Part shown: piece by piece, positions 17,336 to 26,419 of the stretch | Numbering within the stretch: position 1 is the stretch's first letter | Layout of the letters: each line of letters begins with the position of its first letter | Origin: Microscillaceae bacterium | GTDB lineage: Bacteria > Bacteroidota > Bacteroidia > Cytophagales > Microscillaceae | Direction of reading: 5' to 3' | Assembly (NCBI GenBank): GCA_011390205.1 | Contig: JAABSX010000027.1 | Span: 1 to 53,423 of the forward strand | DNA: 53,423 nt | Program-made: the position numbers and the translations under genes | Notes under the pieces: model-generated | Database searches by the model: none | What the model was told of the DNA's origin: nothing | The model's input: only the letters and a program-made list of their open reading frames with translations

Positions 17336-20300
17336 ATGGGAGATTCAAAAAGCAGTGTGAAGTCTATACGTAACCGACTCATTTTGTTTTTTATGGTTTT
17401 TGTGATTACCATCAGTCTAAGTCATTTTTTAGCACGTACTGCCTTTGAAGACTTAGAGGTCTATCAGGTGGTGATTCATCAGGCATCACAAAATAATGAA
17501 ATCGTAGAGCAAATTATTAACTATGCCGATGAGATTGTAGATAATCAAAAAAATATACAAGCCCTCCTAAATAGTGATATTCGTAGATTTGACCTAAACA
17601 TAGAGCGCCTAGAAAGGGGCGGAACTGTCGTCTTTGATGGGCAACAAATGGAAATACCACCTACCCCCAAAGAAACAGAAGAACTTGTAGAGGAAATTTA
17701 CAAAGTGTGGTCTTCCAGATTCAAAATAGAGGCCCTCGTATTTGTAAATCAAGATGTGTTTGTAGAATCTCTCTACCGACAAGGGCAAAGGGAACTGACC
17801 CCTAGGGCTAGAATCGCTTTGCAAAACCTCCGCCAAAACCGTGAAATACTCCTCTCTCTCAATGATAAACTGATAGAAAAATACCTCAGTATCTCCAAAG
17901 AACAAAAAGACCAAGCCAACTTCTCCCTCTGGACTGTCCTTGTCATTAACTTCGTGCTTATCAGTATCGGGGTGTATCTGGTGCAGGTGCTTATTATTAA
18001 GCCTTTACAAGAGATTTCACACGTTGCCGAATCTATCGGAAGAGGAAACTTTGAGCAAAAAGTAGCTTATTCTCAAAATAATGAGGTGGGCTCAGTGGCA
18101 CAGGCCATCAACGGAATGGTCGATAAAATCAAAATGGCAACTAGCTTCATCAAAAATATAGAAGAAGGCAATCTGTCTATCTCTTATAGCGAGCAAAATG
18201 GGCAGTCATTAGAAAAAGACTCCCTCGTGGGGGCACTCATCAATATGCGTGACCGCATGAAAACCGTGGCAGAAGAAGAAGATGCCCGAAACTGGGCCAC
18301 AGAAGGGCTTGCCAAATTCGGACAAATCTTGCAAACTACCAGTGAAGATACCGAAACCCTCTCCTATGAAATTATATCCAATGTAGTAGAATATGTCAAT
18401 GCCAATCAGGGAGGAATCTTTATAGCCAATGATGAAGAGCAAGAAGAAGAAGAAGAGGAAACCCTAGAACTCGTGGCTTGTTATGCCTTTCAAAGAAGAA
18501 GATACATAGAAAAACAAGTCTTTATAGGTGAAGGCCTGGTAGGGCAGGCTTACAAAGATTCGGATACGATTTATATCACAGACATCCCGCCCAACTATGT
18601 AGATATCACCTCGGGGCTAGGTGGTGCAAAGCCCAGAAGTGTGCTTGTGATTCCGCTTAAACTCAGCGACAGAGTCTATGGAGTCATGGAGCTTGCCTCT
18701 TTTAATGAATTCGAGCCTTATGAAATCCTGTTTTTAGAAAAACTAAGCGAAAACATCGCCACCAACCTAAACGCTTCTAGAACCAACGAACGCACAAGAA
18801 AACTGCTCAACGAATCTCATAGAATCACGGAGCAAATGCGCAAAACAGAGCAAGAGCTTACTTTTAACTTACAAATGCTCAGTGATACGCAGCAAGAGAT
18901 GCAAAAAAACCAAGAGGCACTCGCTGCACAGTCTTTTGCTATCAAATCTACGCTCATCACCGTAGAGCTGGGCATGGACCAGCATATCTTATCAGCCAAT
19001 GACTTGTTTTTGAAAGCCATCAAATACAGAGAAGAAGAAATCATTGGTAAATCTCATAAAAGCCTCATCCCCGCAGGGCGTGTAGAAGAAACCCAATTCG
19101 CAAAACTCTGGCAAGACCTCAATGAGGGAAAACCACACTACGGAGAGTTTAAACACATAGCCAAAGATGGCTCGGAAATATGGCTTAAAGCTACTTACTC
19201 TCCGCTCAAAGATAAAAACGGAAGACCTTACAAAATCCTAAAACTTGCCTTTGATGTAACCGAAGAAAAAAGACTCAGGCTTGACTTTAAAGAACAGTTA
19301 GATTCATTCAAACGCTCCAGTGCTGTCATAGAGTTTAGCCCAGGAGGCAAAATCATAGATGCCAATGATAATTTCTTAGACCTTATGGGCTACAAAAGAG
19401 ATGAAATCATCGGCAGAGACCATACCCTTATCGTGCCTGATGATGAAAAACAAGGCAAATCTTACCTAGCTCTCTGGCACAAACTCAAACAAGGACGCTA
19501 CCACATTGGTGAGGTCAAGAGAATCACCAAGCAAGGGCAAATCGTGTGGTTTCAAGGAAGTTTTAACCCCATTCTTGATTTGAATGGAAGACCTTACAAA
19601 ATCATCGAGTTTATCATAGATGTAACTGCCCGCAAAAATGCCGAAGCACGCATCCTTGCTACCAAAGAAGAACTCCAGCAAAAAGAAGCCAACCTGAGTG
19701 CGCTCATCAACAATACAGATGACACCATTTACACCATAGGACGTAATTATAGGGTTATTCTGTTTAATGAAACAGCCGCAAGTTTTTATGAGGCACTCGG
19801 CGAGAGTCTCAGGCTTGGCTCTAATATGCTAGACCTCACTCCGAAAAACTATTACTATATCTGGAAGGGATACTACGACAGAGCGCTCGCTGGCGAAAAA
19901 TTCTCTATTGAGCAAGCCATCTTCAGTGATAAAACCAATCAAAAGTTTTACCTCAGTATGTCTCTTAATCCTATTTTAGATGAAAAACAAGAGGTAACAG
20001 GCGTATCGGTATTCTCCAGAAACATTACCCAAAGAAAACAACGTGAAATAGACATTGCCGATTTTACAAGAAAACAAGCAACCCGCACTACACGAATCAT
20101 AGAAAGCCAAAAACAAACGCTACAAGAGGCAATCACCAAGTCAGAAAATATACAACATCAGCTCAAAGAGGAGATTCAAAGCCAACAACAGTACTTAGAC
20201 AGCATCAGCCACGAGCTTTCTCTCCACCAAAACGCACCTACTGTGCTCATGACCATTGACCATGAGTATTGCATTACTTATTTTAACCAACAAGCCAAAG

Positions 20301-21100
20301 ACACTTACAAAGAGTGGCATTTTTATCTGCAGCCTGAATATGATTTGCTAGATACCTTCCCCATTCAAAGGTTTGACCTCTGGAAATCATACTGTGACCG
20401 TGTGCTGAAAGGAGAAGCGTTTACCATCTACCAGCCTTTCAAAAATAAATACCAGAAAGCAGCTAGAGTATTTGCCGTACATTTCAAACCCCTTGCCACT
20501 GATATCAATGAAGTGATACAGGCACTCATCGCCGTGTATGACATCACAGAGTATGCCCAATACCGAAATGAAAAACAAAGAAAAAAGGTACTCAACCAAA
20601 GAAAACGCTACCAATGGAGACTCAAAGCCTCTGACAAAGAACTCAAAGAACTAGAAGTAGAGGTAGCCTCTAAAATAAATACTGCAGATTATCAACTCAA
20701 ACAAAAAGATGAGGTTATCAAACTCTTAGATACCTGCCATGAGTCCGTAGTCTTACGCATAGACAGTAAATACTTGTGCAAACGGTACTCTTTCAAGACA
20801 AAGGCATTCTTAAAAGAATGGAATTTTTATTTGCAGCCTGACTATCACTTGCCTGATGTATTTCCTATGGATAAGTTTGATGAATGGATGGGCTATTTGG
20901 AACAAGGCTTTGAAGGAAAAACCTTGAAGTTTGAAGAGGTACTCATTAACCGTATCCTAAAAAAAATCTCCTTGCAGCAAATCACTGTCTTGCCCGAAAA
21001 GAGCAAAACAGGGAAAACTACTGCCCTAATTATCGAAATAAAAGATGTCTCTCATAAATTAAAGGCAAGAAGAAAACAAAAAAAGAACCTAAACGGATAA
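17336..21100 (+). CDS. HAMP-GAF-multi-PAS sensor protein without an output domain
   Basis: 1254 residues. Membrane spans are at about 15-33 and 199-221, with a 165-residue extracytoplasmic part between. HAMP spans about 215-272, then a GAF domain at 325-485 with an acidic low-complexity insertion (EEQEEEEEE near 368), a coiled coil (490-530), and five PAS-like units at about 535-645, 655-768, 785-898, 960-1072 and 1122-1240. PAS1/2 resemble each other (GRPYKI...DVT); PAS3-5 share W-x-x-Y-x-[DE]-x-[AVG]-[LF]. No His kinase, GGDEF, EAL, phosphatase or methyl-accepting domain follows; the protein ends in a basic tail. It likely signals by protein contact. Its 3' end overlaps exonuclease III by 12 bases. 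Confidence 0.9.
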   Translation: MGDSKSSVKSIRNRLILFFMVFVITISLSHFLARTAFEDLEVYQVVIHQASQNNEIVEQIINYADEIVDNQKNIQALLNSDIRRFDLNIERLERGGTVVFDGQQMEIPPTPKETEELVEEIYKVWSSRFKIEALVFVNQDVFVESLYRQGQRELTPRARIALQNLRQNREILLSLNDKLIEKYLSISKEQKDQANFSLWTVLVINFVLISIGVYLVQVLIIKPLQEISHVAESIGRGNFEQKVAYSQNNEVGSVAQAINGMVDKIKMATSFIKNIEEGNLSISYSEQNGQSLEKDSLVGALINMRDRMKTVAEEEDARNWATEGLAKFGQILQTTSEDTETLSYEIISNVVEYVNANQGGIFIANDEEQEEEEEETLELVACYAFQRRRYIEKQVFIGEGLVGQAYKDSDTIYITDIPPNYVDITSGLGGAKPRSVLVIPLKLSDRVYGVMELASFNEFEPYEILFLEKLSENIATNLNASRTNERTRKLLNESHRITEQMRKTEQELTFNLQMLSDTQQEMQKNQEALAAQSFAIKSTLITVELGMDQHILSANDLFLKAIKYREEEIIGKSHKSLIPAGRVEETQFAKLWQDLNEGKPHYGEFKHIAKDGSEIWLKATYSPLKDKNGRPYKILKLAFDVTEEKRLRLDFKEQLDSFKRSSAVIEFSPGGKIIDANDNFLDLMGYKRDEIIGRDHTLIVPDDEKQGKSYLALWHKLKQGRYHIGEVKRITKQGQIVWFQGSFNPILDLNGRPYKIIEFIIDVTARKNAEARILATKEELQQKEANLSALINNTDDTIYTIGRNYRVILFNETAASFYEALGESLRLGSNMLDLTPKNYYYIWKGYYDRALAGEKFSIEQAIFSDKTNQKFYLSMSLNPILDEKQEVTGVSVFSRNITQRKQREIDIADFTRKQATRTTRIIESQKQTLQEAITKSENIQHQLKEEIQSQQQYLDSISHELSLHQNAPTVLMTIDHEYCITYFNQQAKDTYKEWHFYLQPEYDLLDTFPIQRFDLWKSYCDRVLKGEAFTIYQPFKNKYQKAARVFAVHFKPLATDINEVIQALIAVYDITEYAQYRNEKQRKKVLNQRKRYQWRLKASDKELKELEVEVASKINTADYQLKQKDEVIKLLDTCHESVVLRIDSKYLCKRYSFKTKAFLKEWNFYLQPDYHLPDVFPMDKFDEWMGYLEQGFEGKTLKFEEVLINRILKKISLQQITVLPEKSKTGKTTALIIEIKDVSHKLKARRKQKKNLNG

Positions 21101-21859
21101 CTCTACTAGCACAGGGCAATGGTCTGAATGCTTTGCTTCAGCCAATATTAAAGCACGCTCGATGCGGTCTTTGAGTGGCTCACTGACCATGTGGTAATCA
21201 ATCCGCCAGCCTAGATTTTTATCTCTTGCCCCTGCCCTGTAGCTCCACCAAGTATAATGGTGTGGCTCTCCATTAAGGTGCCTAAAGGTATCTACAAAGC
21301 CCAACTCCACAAACGAAGAAAGCCACGCCCGCTCCTCAGGCAAAAAACCTGAACTATTGGCATTGGCTTTGGGGTTATGGATGTCTATGGGTTTGTGGCA
21401 AATGTTGTAATCACCACTGATGAGCAAATTGGGCTTGTGCTGCCTGAGCCAAGCGATGTATTCATAAAACTGGGCATTCCACTCCATTTTAAAATCCCGC
21501 CTTTCATCACTGCTAGAGCCTGAGGGCATGTACACACTTATGACCGAAAAATCCGAAAAATCAAGGCGAATTACCCTCCCTTCAGGGTCATCTAGCCCTG
21601 TCTCCTCTTCATAGCCATAGACTACATTCTGAGGCGTGATTTTAGAAAAAATAGCCACGCCGCTGTATCCCTTCTTTTGGGCAGATTGCCAGTAGGTCTG
21701 ATAGCCCATTGCCTCAAAAAGCTCCACAGGCACTTGCTCCTTAAGGGCTTTGGTTTCTTGCAGACAGATAATGTCTGCCTGTGTAGCATTGAGCCATGTG
21801 TCAAAGCCTTTTTTCAGCCCCGCCCTGATTCCGTTGATATTATAGGTAAGTATTTTCAT
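21089..21859 (-). CDS. xth: Exodeoxyribonuclease III (AP endonuclease family)
   Basis: 256 residues, usual for this family. Motifs in order: TYNINGIRAGLKKGF, the metal-binding glutamate in ICLQETKA, GYSGVAIFSK, SVYMPSG, the catalytic ISGDYNICHKPIDIHNPK, LGFVDTFRHLN, YTWWSYRAGARDKNLGWRID and SDHCPV near the C-terminus. It cleaves at abasic sites and removes 3' blocks in base-excision repair. The gene is convergent with the PAS giant and overlaps its end. Confidence 0.95.
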   Translation of the reverse strand: MKILTYNINGIRAGLKKGFDTWLNATQADIICLQETKALKEQVPVELFEAMGYQTYWQSAQKKGYSGVAIFSKITPQNVVYGYEEETGLDDPEGRVIRLDFSDFSVISVYMPSGSSSDERRDFKMEWNAQFYEYIAWLRQHKPNLLISGDYNICHKPIDIHNPKANANSSGFLPEERAWLSSFVELGFVDTFRHLNGEPHHYTWWSYRAGARDKNLGWRIDYHMVSEPLKDRIERALILAEAKHSDHCPVLVELSV

Positions 21860-22204
21860 GTATGTCTTCAGCCAAAAATTTGATTTGATAGCTCTTAAGC
21901 CTTCGGGTGAAGCACAAAGTTATGGAATATTCTCTAAATTTTCTTTGCTTTGTAAGGCTTGTACTTCCGAAAAAATGAAAGCCCTCAGCAGCTAGACAAA
22001 CAGAAAATCAATCCTGCTGTTTCTTCAGTAGCCTTGCCTATGATTGATTCTGAGAGATTTGCATTTTCCTAAAATACTCTTCTCCTTTTGCAAGCATCTT
22101 CGCTTAAACTAGGATGAATCTTACACCTCTAAATCAGAAATGAAAAACTTGCATAAAAATTGTAACTAAATCGATGCACAAAACTTAATTACTACAAAAA
22201 AATC
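21860..22204. other. Divergent intergenic region
   Basis: The 345-base gap between the divergent exonuclease and STAS-like genes shows no ORF that I would call. On the minus strand TAACTTTG (21915-21922) fits the Bacteroidota -7 box and could drive exonuclease III from about 50 bases upstream. No promoter was evident for the plus-strand gene. Confidence 0.45.
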
Positions 22205-22615
22205 ATGGAAATTTACAAAAGTGACTATTTACAACTGGTGTATGTCAAGGATGACGAACTCATAGAAATGATTTGGTTTTCCGAAAGCACACACATGAGC
22301 GATGAAGACTACAAAAAGGAATGCCTGGCTTATCTGGATGCCGTTACGAAATTTCGCCCTAGCAAGGCAATCCCTGATATGAGGGAAATGCAATTTCCTA
22401 TTACACTAGAACTACAAGAATGGACCAATCAAACTATTTTCCCCGTTTTGCTAGAATCGGGAGTCAGCAATGTAGGAATCGTGATGAGTGCCGAAATCAT
22501 ATCACAGCTTGCCGTAGAGCAGACCATGGAAGAGGTAGAGGGCATTAAATTTACCACTAGATATTTTGATGACAAGGAGGAAGCGAAATCTTGGATTTTA
22601 AACCTTAAATCTTAA
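22205..22615 (+). CDS. Small STAS/SpoIIAA-like cytosolic protein
   Basis: 136 residues, no signal or span. The alternation of short strands and helices and the pattern (strand at 9-13, KAIPDMREMQFPI around 56-68, helix TLELQEWTNQ, GVSNVGIVMSAE, C-terminal FDDKEEAKSWIL) resembles the SpoIIAA-like/STAS-type proteins common in Bacteroidota. The typical phosphorylatable serine loop is not evident. Function unknown; regulation by protein contact is the usual idea for the fold, and this assignment is only moderate. Confidence 0.65.
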   Translation: MEIYKSDYLQLVYVKDDELIEMIWFSESTHMSDEDYKKECLAYLDAVTKFRPSKAIPDMREMQFPITLELQEWTNQTIFPVLLESGVSNVGIVMSAEIISQLAVEQTMEEVEGIKFTTRYFDDKEEAKSWILNLKS

Positions 22616-22659
22616 AAAGACTCCGCAACTGTACTTACAAGTTCTTGTATTTCTAAGAA

Positions 22660-22691
22660 ACATCCTAAGAGCCTGAAAACCCTTAGGATGT
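22660..22691. terminator. Convergent-gene hairpin
   Basis: ACATCCTAAG (22660-22669) pairs perfectly with CTTAGGATGT (22682-22691) around a 12-base loop. It sits between the convergent ends of the genes at 22615 and 22706. On the minus side it is followed by ttcttag, so it best fits termination of the minus-strand gene. Confidence 0.65.
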
Positions 22692-22705
22692 AAGGCAACT
22701 CTTTA

Positions 22706-23911
22706 TCAAGATACCAAATGGTCTAAACCCTGACCTTTCATATAAAATCCAAGAGAGGAACTTGCGTGAATCTTGATTCTGTGCGGCTCCGTCTGAATGC
22801 CATACAGCTTAGGTTGCTCTGAATCAGGCCGTTGTGAAGTAATGCAATAGCTCCCTACCAGATGCTCGGCAATCTTGTCATGAAATCTTTTATTAATCCT
22901 AGAGACTGTCTGCGAAAAATCCTCTCTGTCAGGGATACTTAATTCTCGGTCTTTTTTTCCAGGTTCTTCTGCTTCTTTGTATAATATTTTAAGCTGCTCC
23001 CAAGCCGTTTCTTTTATCTCTTCATGCGAAATAAAATCTTGCGATTGCAAAGCCCTCATCAAGAAGTAAAAATAAAGCGTCCTGTCTTTGGCACGGTTAA
23101 TCCGGAGAGAGGCATCCAAATGTCCTGTAATCATGACCCTGTCACTATTGCTAATTTCAATCATAGGATTACCCACACTCAGTTTTCCTGAAAGGAATCT
23201 TTCTTTGATTATATTGATTTGAATCTGAGCAAGGGTTTTTTCTTCCTGACTCCGTGCTCTTTCTAAATTATCTATTTGCTTTTCAAGATATATATTCACC
23301 CCTTCTATGGTCAGTGTGCTATAATCAATAAACCCCTCTTGTCCGCGAAAGGTATTGGCAACATGATGTCTAGTGGATATATTATTGAATCCATTTTGTT
23401 GTCTTCGCAATACTTTCTTTGCTTGTTTAGCATATTCTGCAAGGCTTTTTGCCAAAAAAGCATCTAATTGGGCATATAAATCTGCGTCACTGGATAAATC
23501 GATAGATTCTTCTTGAATAATGTCATCAAGGGCATCTTTATCTGCCAAATAAGGAATCAAAGGGAAGAATATGAACTTGGGCTGCCGCACACGCCTGAGC
23601 TTGAGGGCTTTGTGTATATAATCTTTTAATACATTGAAGGGTCTGTTTTCTTCGAGTAGCTCAGGCGTAATCTCGTCTGAATCAATAAGTTCTCGATAAT
23701 TTTCTCTCCAGCTGGGCTGCTCTTCAAAAAACATAAATTCCACAGGAATCTTCTCCTGACGCTCACGCTGCTCCTCATCCTCTCGGGGGGCATTCCATTT
23801 TTTGTGCAAGCTCTCCCAATCACAAGCCAGTAAAAACTCATTGAGTTTTTCATCATATTCAGGGCTGGTAACGATCACAAGAGCTTTGAGTGGGTAGATG
23901 GGTTTGAACAT
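22706..23911 (-). CDS. Unrecognised 401-residue protein with a winged-helix-like C-terminus
   Basis: The start at ATG 23911 (MFKPIYPLKALVIVTSPEYD) is preferred; the longer open frame to 24049 gives an implausible basic N-terminus. Residues 1-120 begin with a hydrophobic strand then a charged alpha/beta region, and 165-280 are largely helical with a long coiled-coil-like segment (NIYLEKQIDNLERARSQEEK). The last 110 residues resemble an OmpR/SARP-type winged helix: a hydrophobic helix (YFYFLMRAL), ISHEEIKETAWEQL, FSQTVSRINKRFHDKI as the possible recognition helix, and a closing YGIQTEPHRIKI like a terminal wing. I recognise no family for the N-terminal part. It stands alone, divergent from a lipoprotein gene. 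Confidence 0.75.
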   Translation of the reverse strand: MFKPIYPLKALVIVTSPEYDEKLNEFLLACDWESLHKKWNAPREDEEQRERQEKIPVEFMFFEEQPSWRENYRELIDSDEITPELLEENRPFNVLKDYIHKALKLRRVRQPKFIFFPLIPYLADKDALDDIIQEESIDLSSDADLYAQLDAFLAKSLAEYAKQAKKVLRRQQNGFNNISTRHHVANTFRGQEGFIDYSTLTIEGVNIYLEKQIDNLERARSQEEKTLAQIQINIIKERFLSGKLSVGNPMIEISNSDRVMITGHLDASLRINRAKDRTLYFYFLMRALQSQDFISHEEIKETAWEQLKILYKEAEEPGKKDRELSIPDREDFSQTVSRINKRFHDKIAEHLVGSYCITSQRPDSEQPKLYGIQTEPHRIKIHASSSLGFYMKGQGLDHLVS

Positions 23912-24024
23912 ATTGGTTATTTTTTTAGGTGAATTAAATAAGGGTACAAAAGTAGATAAAAATTTCTTACTCTTTTTGACCTCGACAAGGTTGTCGAAGT
24001 CGCAGTTGCTATTTTTAGCCTCAC

Positions 24025-24032
24025 TACCTTTG
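24025..24032 (+). promoter_or_regulatory. Putative -7 box of the lipoprotein gene
   Basis: TACCTTTG fits TAnnTTTG and ends 32 bases before the ATG at 24065. A TTG at 24006-24008 could be a -33 element at slightly short spacing. Confidence 0.4.
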
Positions 24033-24064
24033 TGTTCATTAATAACCACAAAATTTTATATGGT

Positions 24065-24568
24065 ATGAAGTTAAAAAAACAAGTATTTTTTTTATTGATT
24101 CTATGGCTCATGGCAGCCTGCTCATCCTCTCCCACAGAGCAAAGTGAGTCGGAAGAAATAGAAGCAAAAGACACAGAAATGACTGCCGAAGCCAAACTAG
24201 AAGCTGCCAAAGAAGCCCTTTTAGAGGATGAAGTAGTCAAAGAGTATTTTGATACCCTAGAAGAAGCCATTGATGAGTATATGAAAATGCTCCTCAAGAT
24301 GACAGAACAAGCCGCCCAAAGCGAAAAAGACGGAAGTGCAGAAACCAATCCCATAGGAGCACTCGGTGGCATGATGGGCACAATGATAGAATCTGGAAAC
24401 AAAATGGCTGAACTCAGCAAAAAAATGGATGCCCTCAAAGAAAAAGCAGACGCTCTACGGGCAAATCTTGATGAAGAAAAAGAAGCTGCTTTTATCGCTA
24501 TGTATAGTAAAATCATGCTCCGAATGGCAGAGGCTGCCAGCCGAGAAGCCGATTCAATGAAAGAGTAG
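24065..24568 (+). CDS. Small helical lipoprotein
   Basis: 167 residues from ATG 24065, which opens a lipoprotein signal: MKLKKQVFFLLILWLMAACSS with the lipidated Cys at 19. A longer frame from 24032 would bury this signal. The mature part is acidic and helical (EAKLEAAKEALLEDEVVKEY, then MAELSKKMDALKEKADALR), with a flexible Gly/Met segment (GALGGMMGTM) in the middle. No domain is recognised. It lies upstream of the RDD membrane protein gene, 66 bases away on the same strand, and may share its transcript. Confidence 0.8.
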   Translation: MKLKKQVFFLLILWLMAACSSSPTEQSESEEIEAKDTEMTAEAKLEAAKEALLEDEVVKEYFDTLEEAIDEYMKMLLKMTEQAAQSEKDGSAETNPIGALGGMMGTMIESGNKMAELSKKMDALKEKADALRANLDEEKEAAFIAMYSKIMLRMAEAASREADSMKE

Positions 24569-24634
24569 CACAAGACCTATTTCTTGGCTAAATAGACTAT
24601 TTTAATTTTATTTTCAATCTTAAAAAAACACCTT

Positions 24635-25207
24635 ATGGAACAAACACAACGCATCGGATTCGGGACACGTCTTTTGGCGTATTTGATAGACACTGTGATT
24701 ATTTTTATTTTAGAATGGCCTCTTACTTTTCTATTGGCATTTATAGGTTTCGGTGCTGGAAGTGCCATAGGCGCAGGGGCAGGCAGCATGCAGGCCGAGC
24801 CTGGAGCAGCTGTAGTAGGGGGTATATTTGGGGCAATCTTTGGGAGTATCGGCTTCACATTGGTAGGCATGGTAGGTTTTGTTGCCTTGTATTTTGCTAC
24901 AGAAATCTTCACAGGTTATACCTTAGGCAAATACCTACTAGGCATTCAAATCTATGACGAAAACAAAATAAAGCCTAGCTTAAAGGCCTCTCTCATTCGT
25001 TTTTCGCTCAAAAGTAGCTATTTTATTTTGATTACCTTGTCTTTTGTATTTTTGTTTATTGCACCTGTGCTCTACTTAGTTTTTTCTACGGCTGCTCTGC
25101 TGATAGGAACCGTTTTTACACTGGGCTATTTTGCTGCCTTAGGCGCTAAAAAACAAGCCCTACACGACATCTTGAGCAAAACAGCTGTTTATAGGCGTAA
25201 AGAATAA
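24635..25207 (+). CDS. RDD-family membrane protein
   Basis: 190 residues with four hydrophobic segments. The family signature is visible: Arg in GFGTRLLAYLIDTVIIF at the first span with its Asp, a Gly/Ala-rich loop (GAGSAIGAGAGSMQ), GYTLGKYLLGIQIYDE after the middle span, and KKQALHDILSKTAVYRR at the end. RDD proteins are inner-membrane proteins of mostly unknown role, some proposed to be ion exchangers. The long Gly-rich insertion between spans 1 and 2 is larger than usual. Confidence 0.85.
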   Translation: MEQTQRIGFGTRLLAYLIDTVIIFILEWPLTFLLAFIGFGAGSAIGAGAGSMQAEPGAAVVGGIFGAIFGSIGFTLVGMVGFVALYFATEIFTGYTLGKYLLGIQIYDENKIKPSLKASLIRFSLKSSYFILITLSFVFLFIAPVLYLVFSTAALLIGTVFTLGYFAALGAKKQALHDILSKTAVYRRKE

Positions 25208-25236
25208 ATTTCTATAAAATCATAAGTGGTAGCTAG

Positions 25237-25268
25237 TCTGACATAGAAAATGAACTGTCTATGTTAGA
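25237..25268 (+). terminator. Hairpin after the RDD gene
   Basis: TCTGACATAGA (25237-25247) pairs with TCTATGTTAGA (25258-25268) over 11 bases with one G-T wobble and a ten-base loop. A T7 run follows slightly downstream (about 25279). Confidence 0.55.
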
Positions 25269-25391
25269 TTAACTGCTATTTTTTTGTGATTTATTAGAAA
25301 AATAAATAATTTTAAGCAAGCTACGCAAAAAAACTGCATAGTTTACCCTTTTCTTTGTAATCTCTTTTAACCATTAAATATTTTTACTACT

Positions 25392-25943
25392 ATGAAAAAA
25401 CCATCTATCACCTCTCAAATTCAAGGGCTTCACTGGATTGAATCCAGACAAACTATTCAAGGCTACATACACGAAGATTCTTGCTTTACCATCTACAAGC
25501 AAAGTGAAGACTGGGGCGAAGAAAGCGAACCCATAAATTATACCCTCAGTCTGAATAATGCCCTCAGCAGTGTCTTTCATAATTTTGATAGCTGCGTGTT
25601 CAATAGCCAAATAGAAGCCCAAGATTTTGCCGAATCACTCATCGATCGGTTCCTGCAAATCTTAGAAAAGCCTTTTAGGAGGCTCATAGGCAACAAATAC
25701 ATCTACTACCTTGACGAAATGCAAATTGCCAACATAGAACTCACTGTGATGGCTGAGGCAGAGAGTTGTTACAATACCGCAAATTTACCCACCGTGAGGC
25801 AAAGCCACAGATATGACCTCTCTCTGGATAGTTTTTTCTATAGCTTCTTCCCCAATTACAACACCGCTACTTTCCTAGACCTCGCCGAAGCCGAAGCCGA
25901 ACTCGATCGCCTTAGACAGGTTTTTATCGGGAGGTTTGTGTAG
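25392..25943 (+). CDS. Cytosolic protein of unknown function
   Basis: 183 residues from an ATG at 25392; acidic and aromatic-rich, with no signal peptide or span. Alternating predicted strands (HWIESRQTIQGYIHEDSCF) and a helix IEAQDFAESLIDRFLQILEK are seen; the C-terminus is an Ala/Glu/Leu helix (LDLAEAEAELDRLRQVF). No family is recognised. Codon usage looks like that of neighbours, so it is probably a resident gene, just before the degraded island. Confidence 0.7.
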   Translation: MKKPSITSQIQGLHWIESRQTIQGYIHEDSCFTIYKQSEDWGEESEPINYTLSLNNALSSVFHNFDSCVFNSQIEAQDFAESLIDRFLQILEKPFRRLIGNKYIYYLDEMQIANIELTVMAEAESCYNTANLPTVRQSHRYDLSLDSFFYSFFPNYNTATFLDLAEAEAELDRLRQVFIGRFV

Positions 25944-26073
25944 AGCTACAGCCATTCTATGATTTGGAAGCTCTGTGAAGTGAGGATTGGAGTATGAACT
26001 ACTTTTTTGCAAATACATTAGTAACAATGATTATATTGAATCTTCTAGAAACTATTAAGTAAAATACAATTCG

Positions 26074-26286
26074 ATGAACCAAAAAGTCCACAATCAAATA
26101 ATTAGTTTTGTATGGAGCATTGCAGACGATGTGCTGAGAGATGTTTTTGTGAGAGGTAAATACCATGATATCATTCTTCCGTTCACTGTATTGAGGCGTT
26201 TAGATGCTTTGCTTGTTCCCACGAAAGAGAAAGTTTTAGGAGCAAATGCTTTTCTTATCAAGCAGAAGGGTGTGATTTCGATATGA
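26074..26286 (+). pseudogene. hsdM: Remnant of type I restriction-modification methylase (N-terminal stump)
   Basis: The first ~55 residues (NQIISFVWSIADDVLRDVFV, then ILPFTVLRRLDALLVPTKEK) match the conserved N-terminal helical domain of HsdM, which is normally followed by a methyltransferase domain of several hundred residues. Here the match stops after about residue 54 and the frame ends at codon 70 without the SAM or NPPF motifs. No hsdS or hsdR is in the window. It is therefore a truncated, non-functional relic; deletion or recombination removed the rest. Confidence 0.85.
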
Positions 26287-26357
26287 TGTAGATTTTTAAA
26301 TTCAATGTGCATTTTTGAGTGATAGAAGCACTATTAAGATTTTGAATCGGAATATTT

Positions 26358-26392
26358 AGCCATGTTTTAAATCTATTTTACTTAAAATGGCT
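26358..26392 (+). terminator. Hairpin after the hsdM stump
   Basis: AGCCATGTTTTAA (26358-26370) can pair with TTAAAATGGCT (26382-26392) over 11 bases with a two-base bulge, and T-rich sequence (tattttagg) follows. It could be an old terminator or junction scar. Confidence 0.4.
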
Positions 26393-26419
26393 TATTTTAG
26401 GTATCTTTTTAAAGATTAA

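Noticed and set aside
24032-24064. Longer N-terminus for the lipoprotein gene
   Set aside because: It would place the lipobox 11 residues further in and precede the signal with unrelated residues; the -7 box also overlaps this region.
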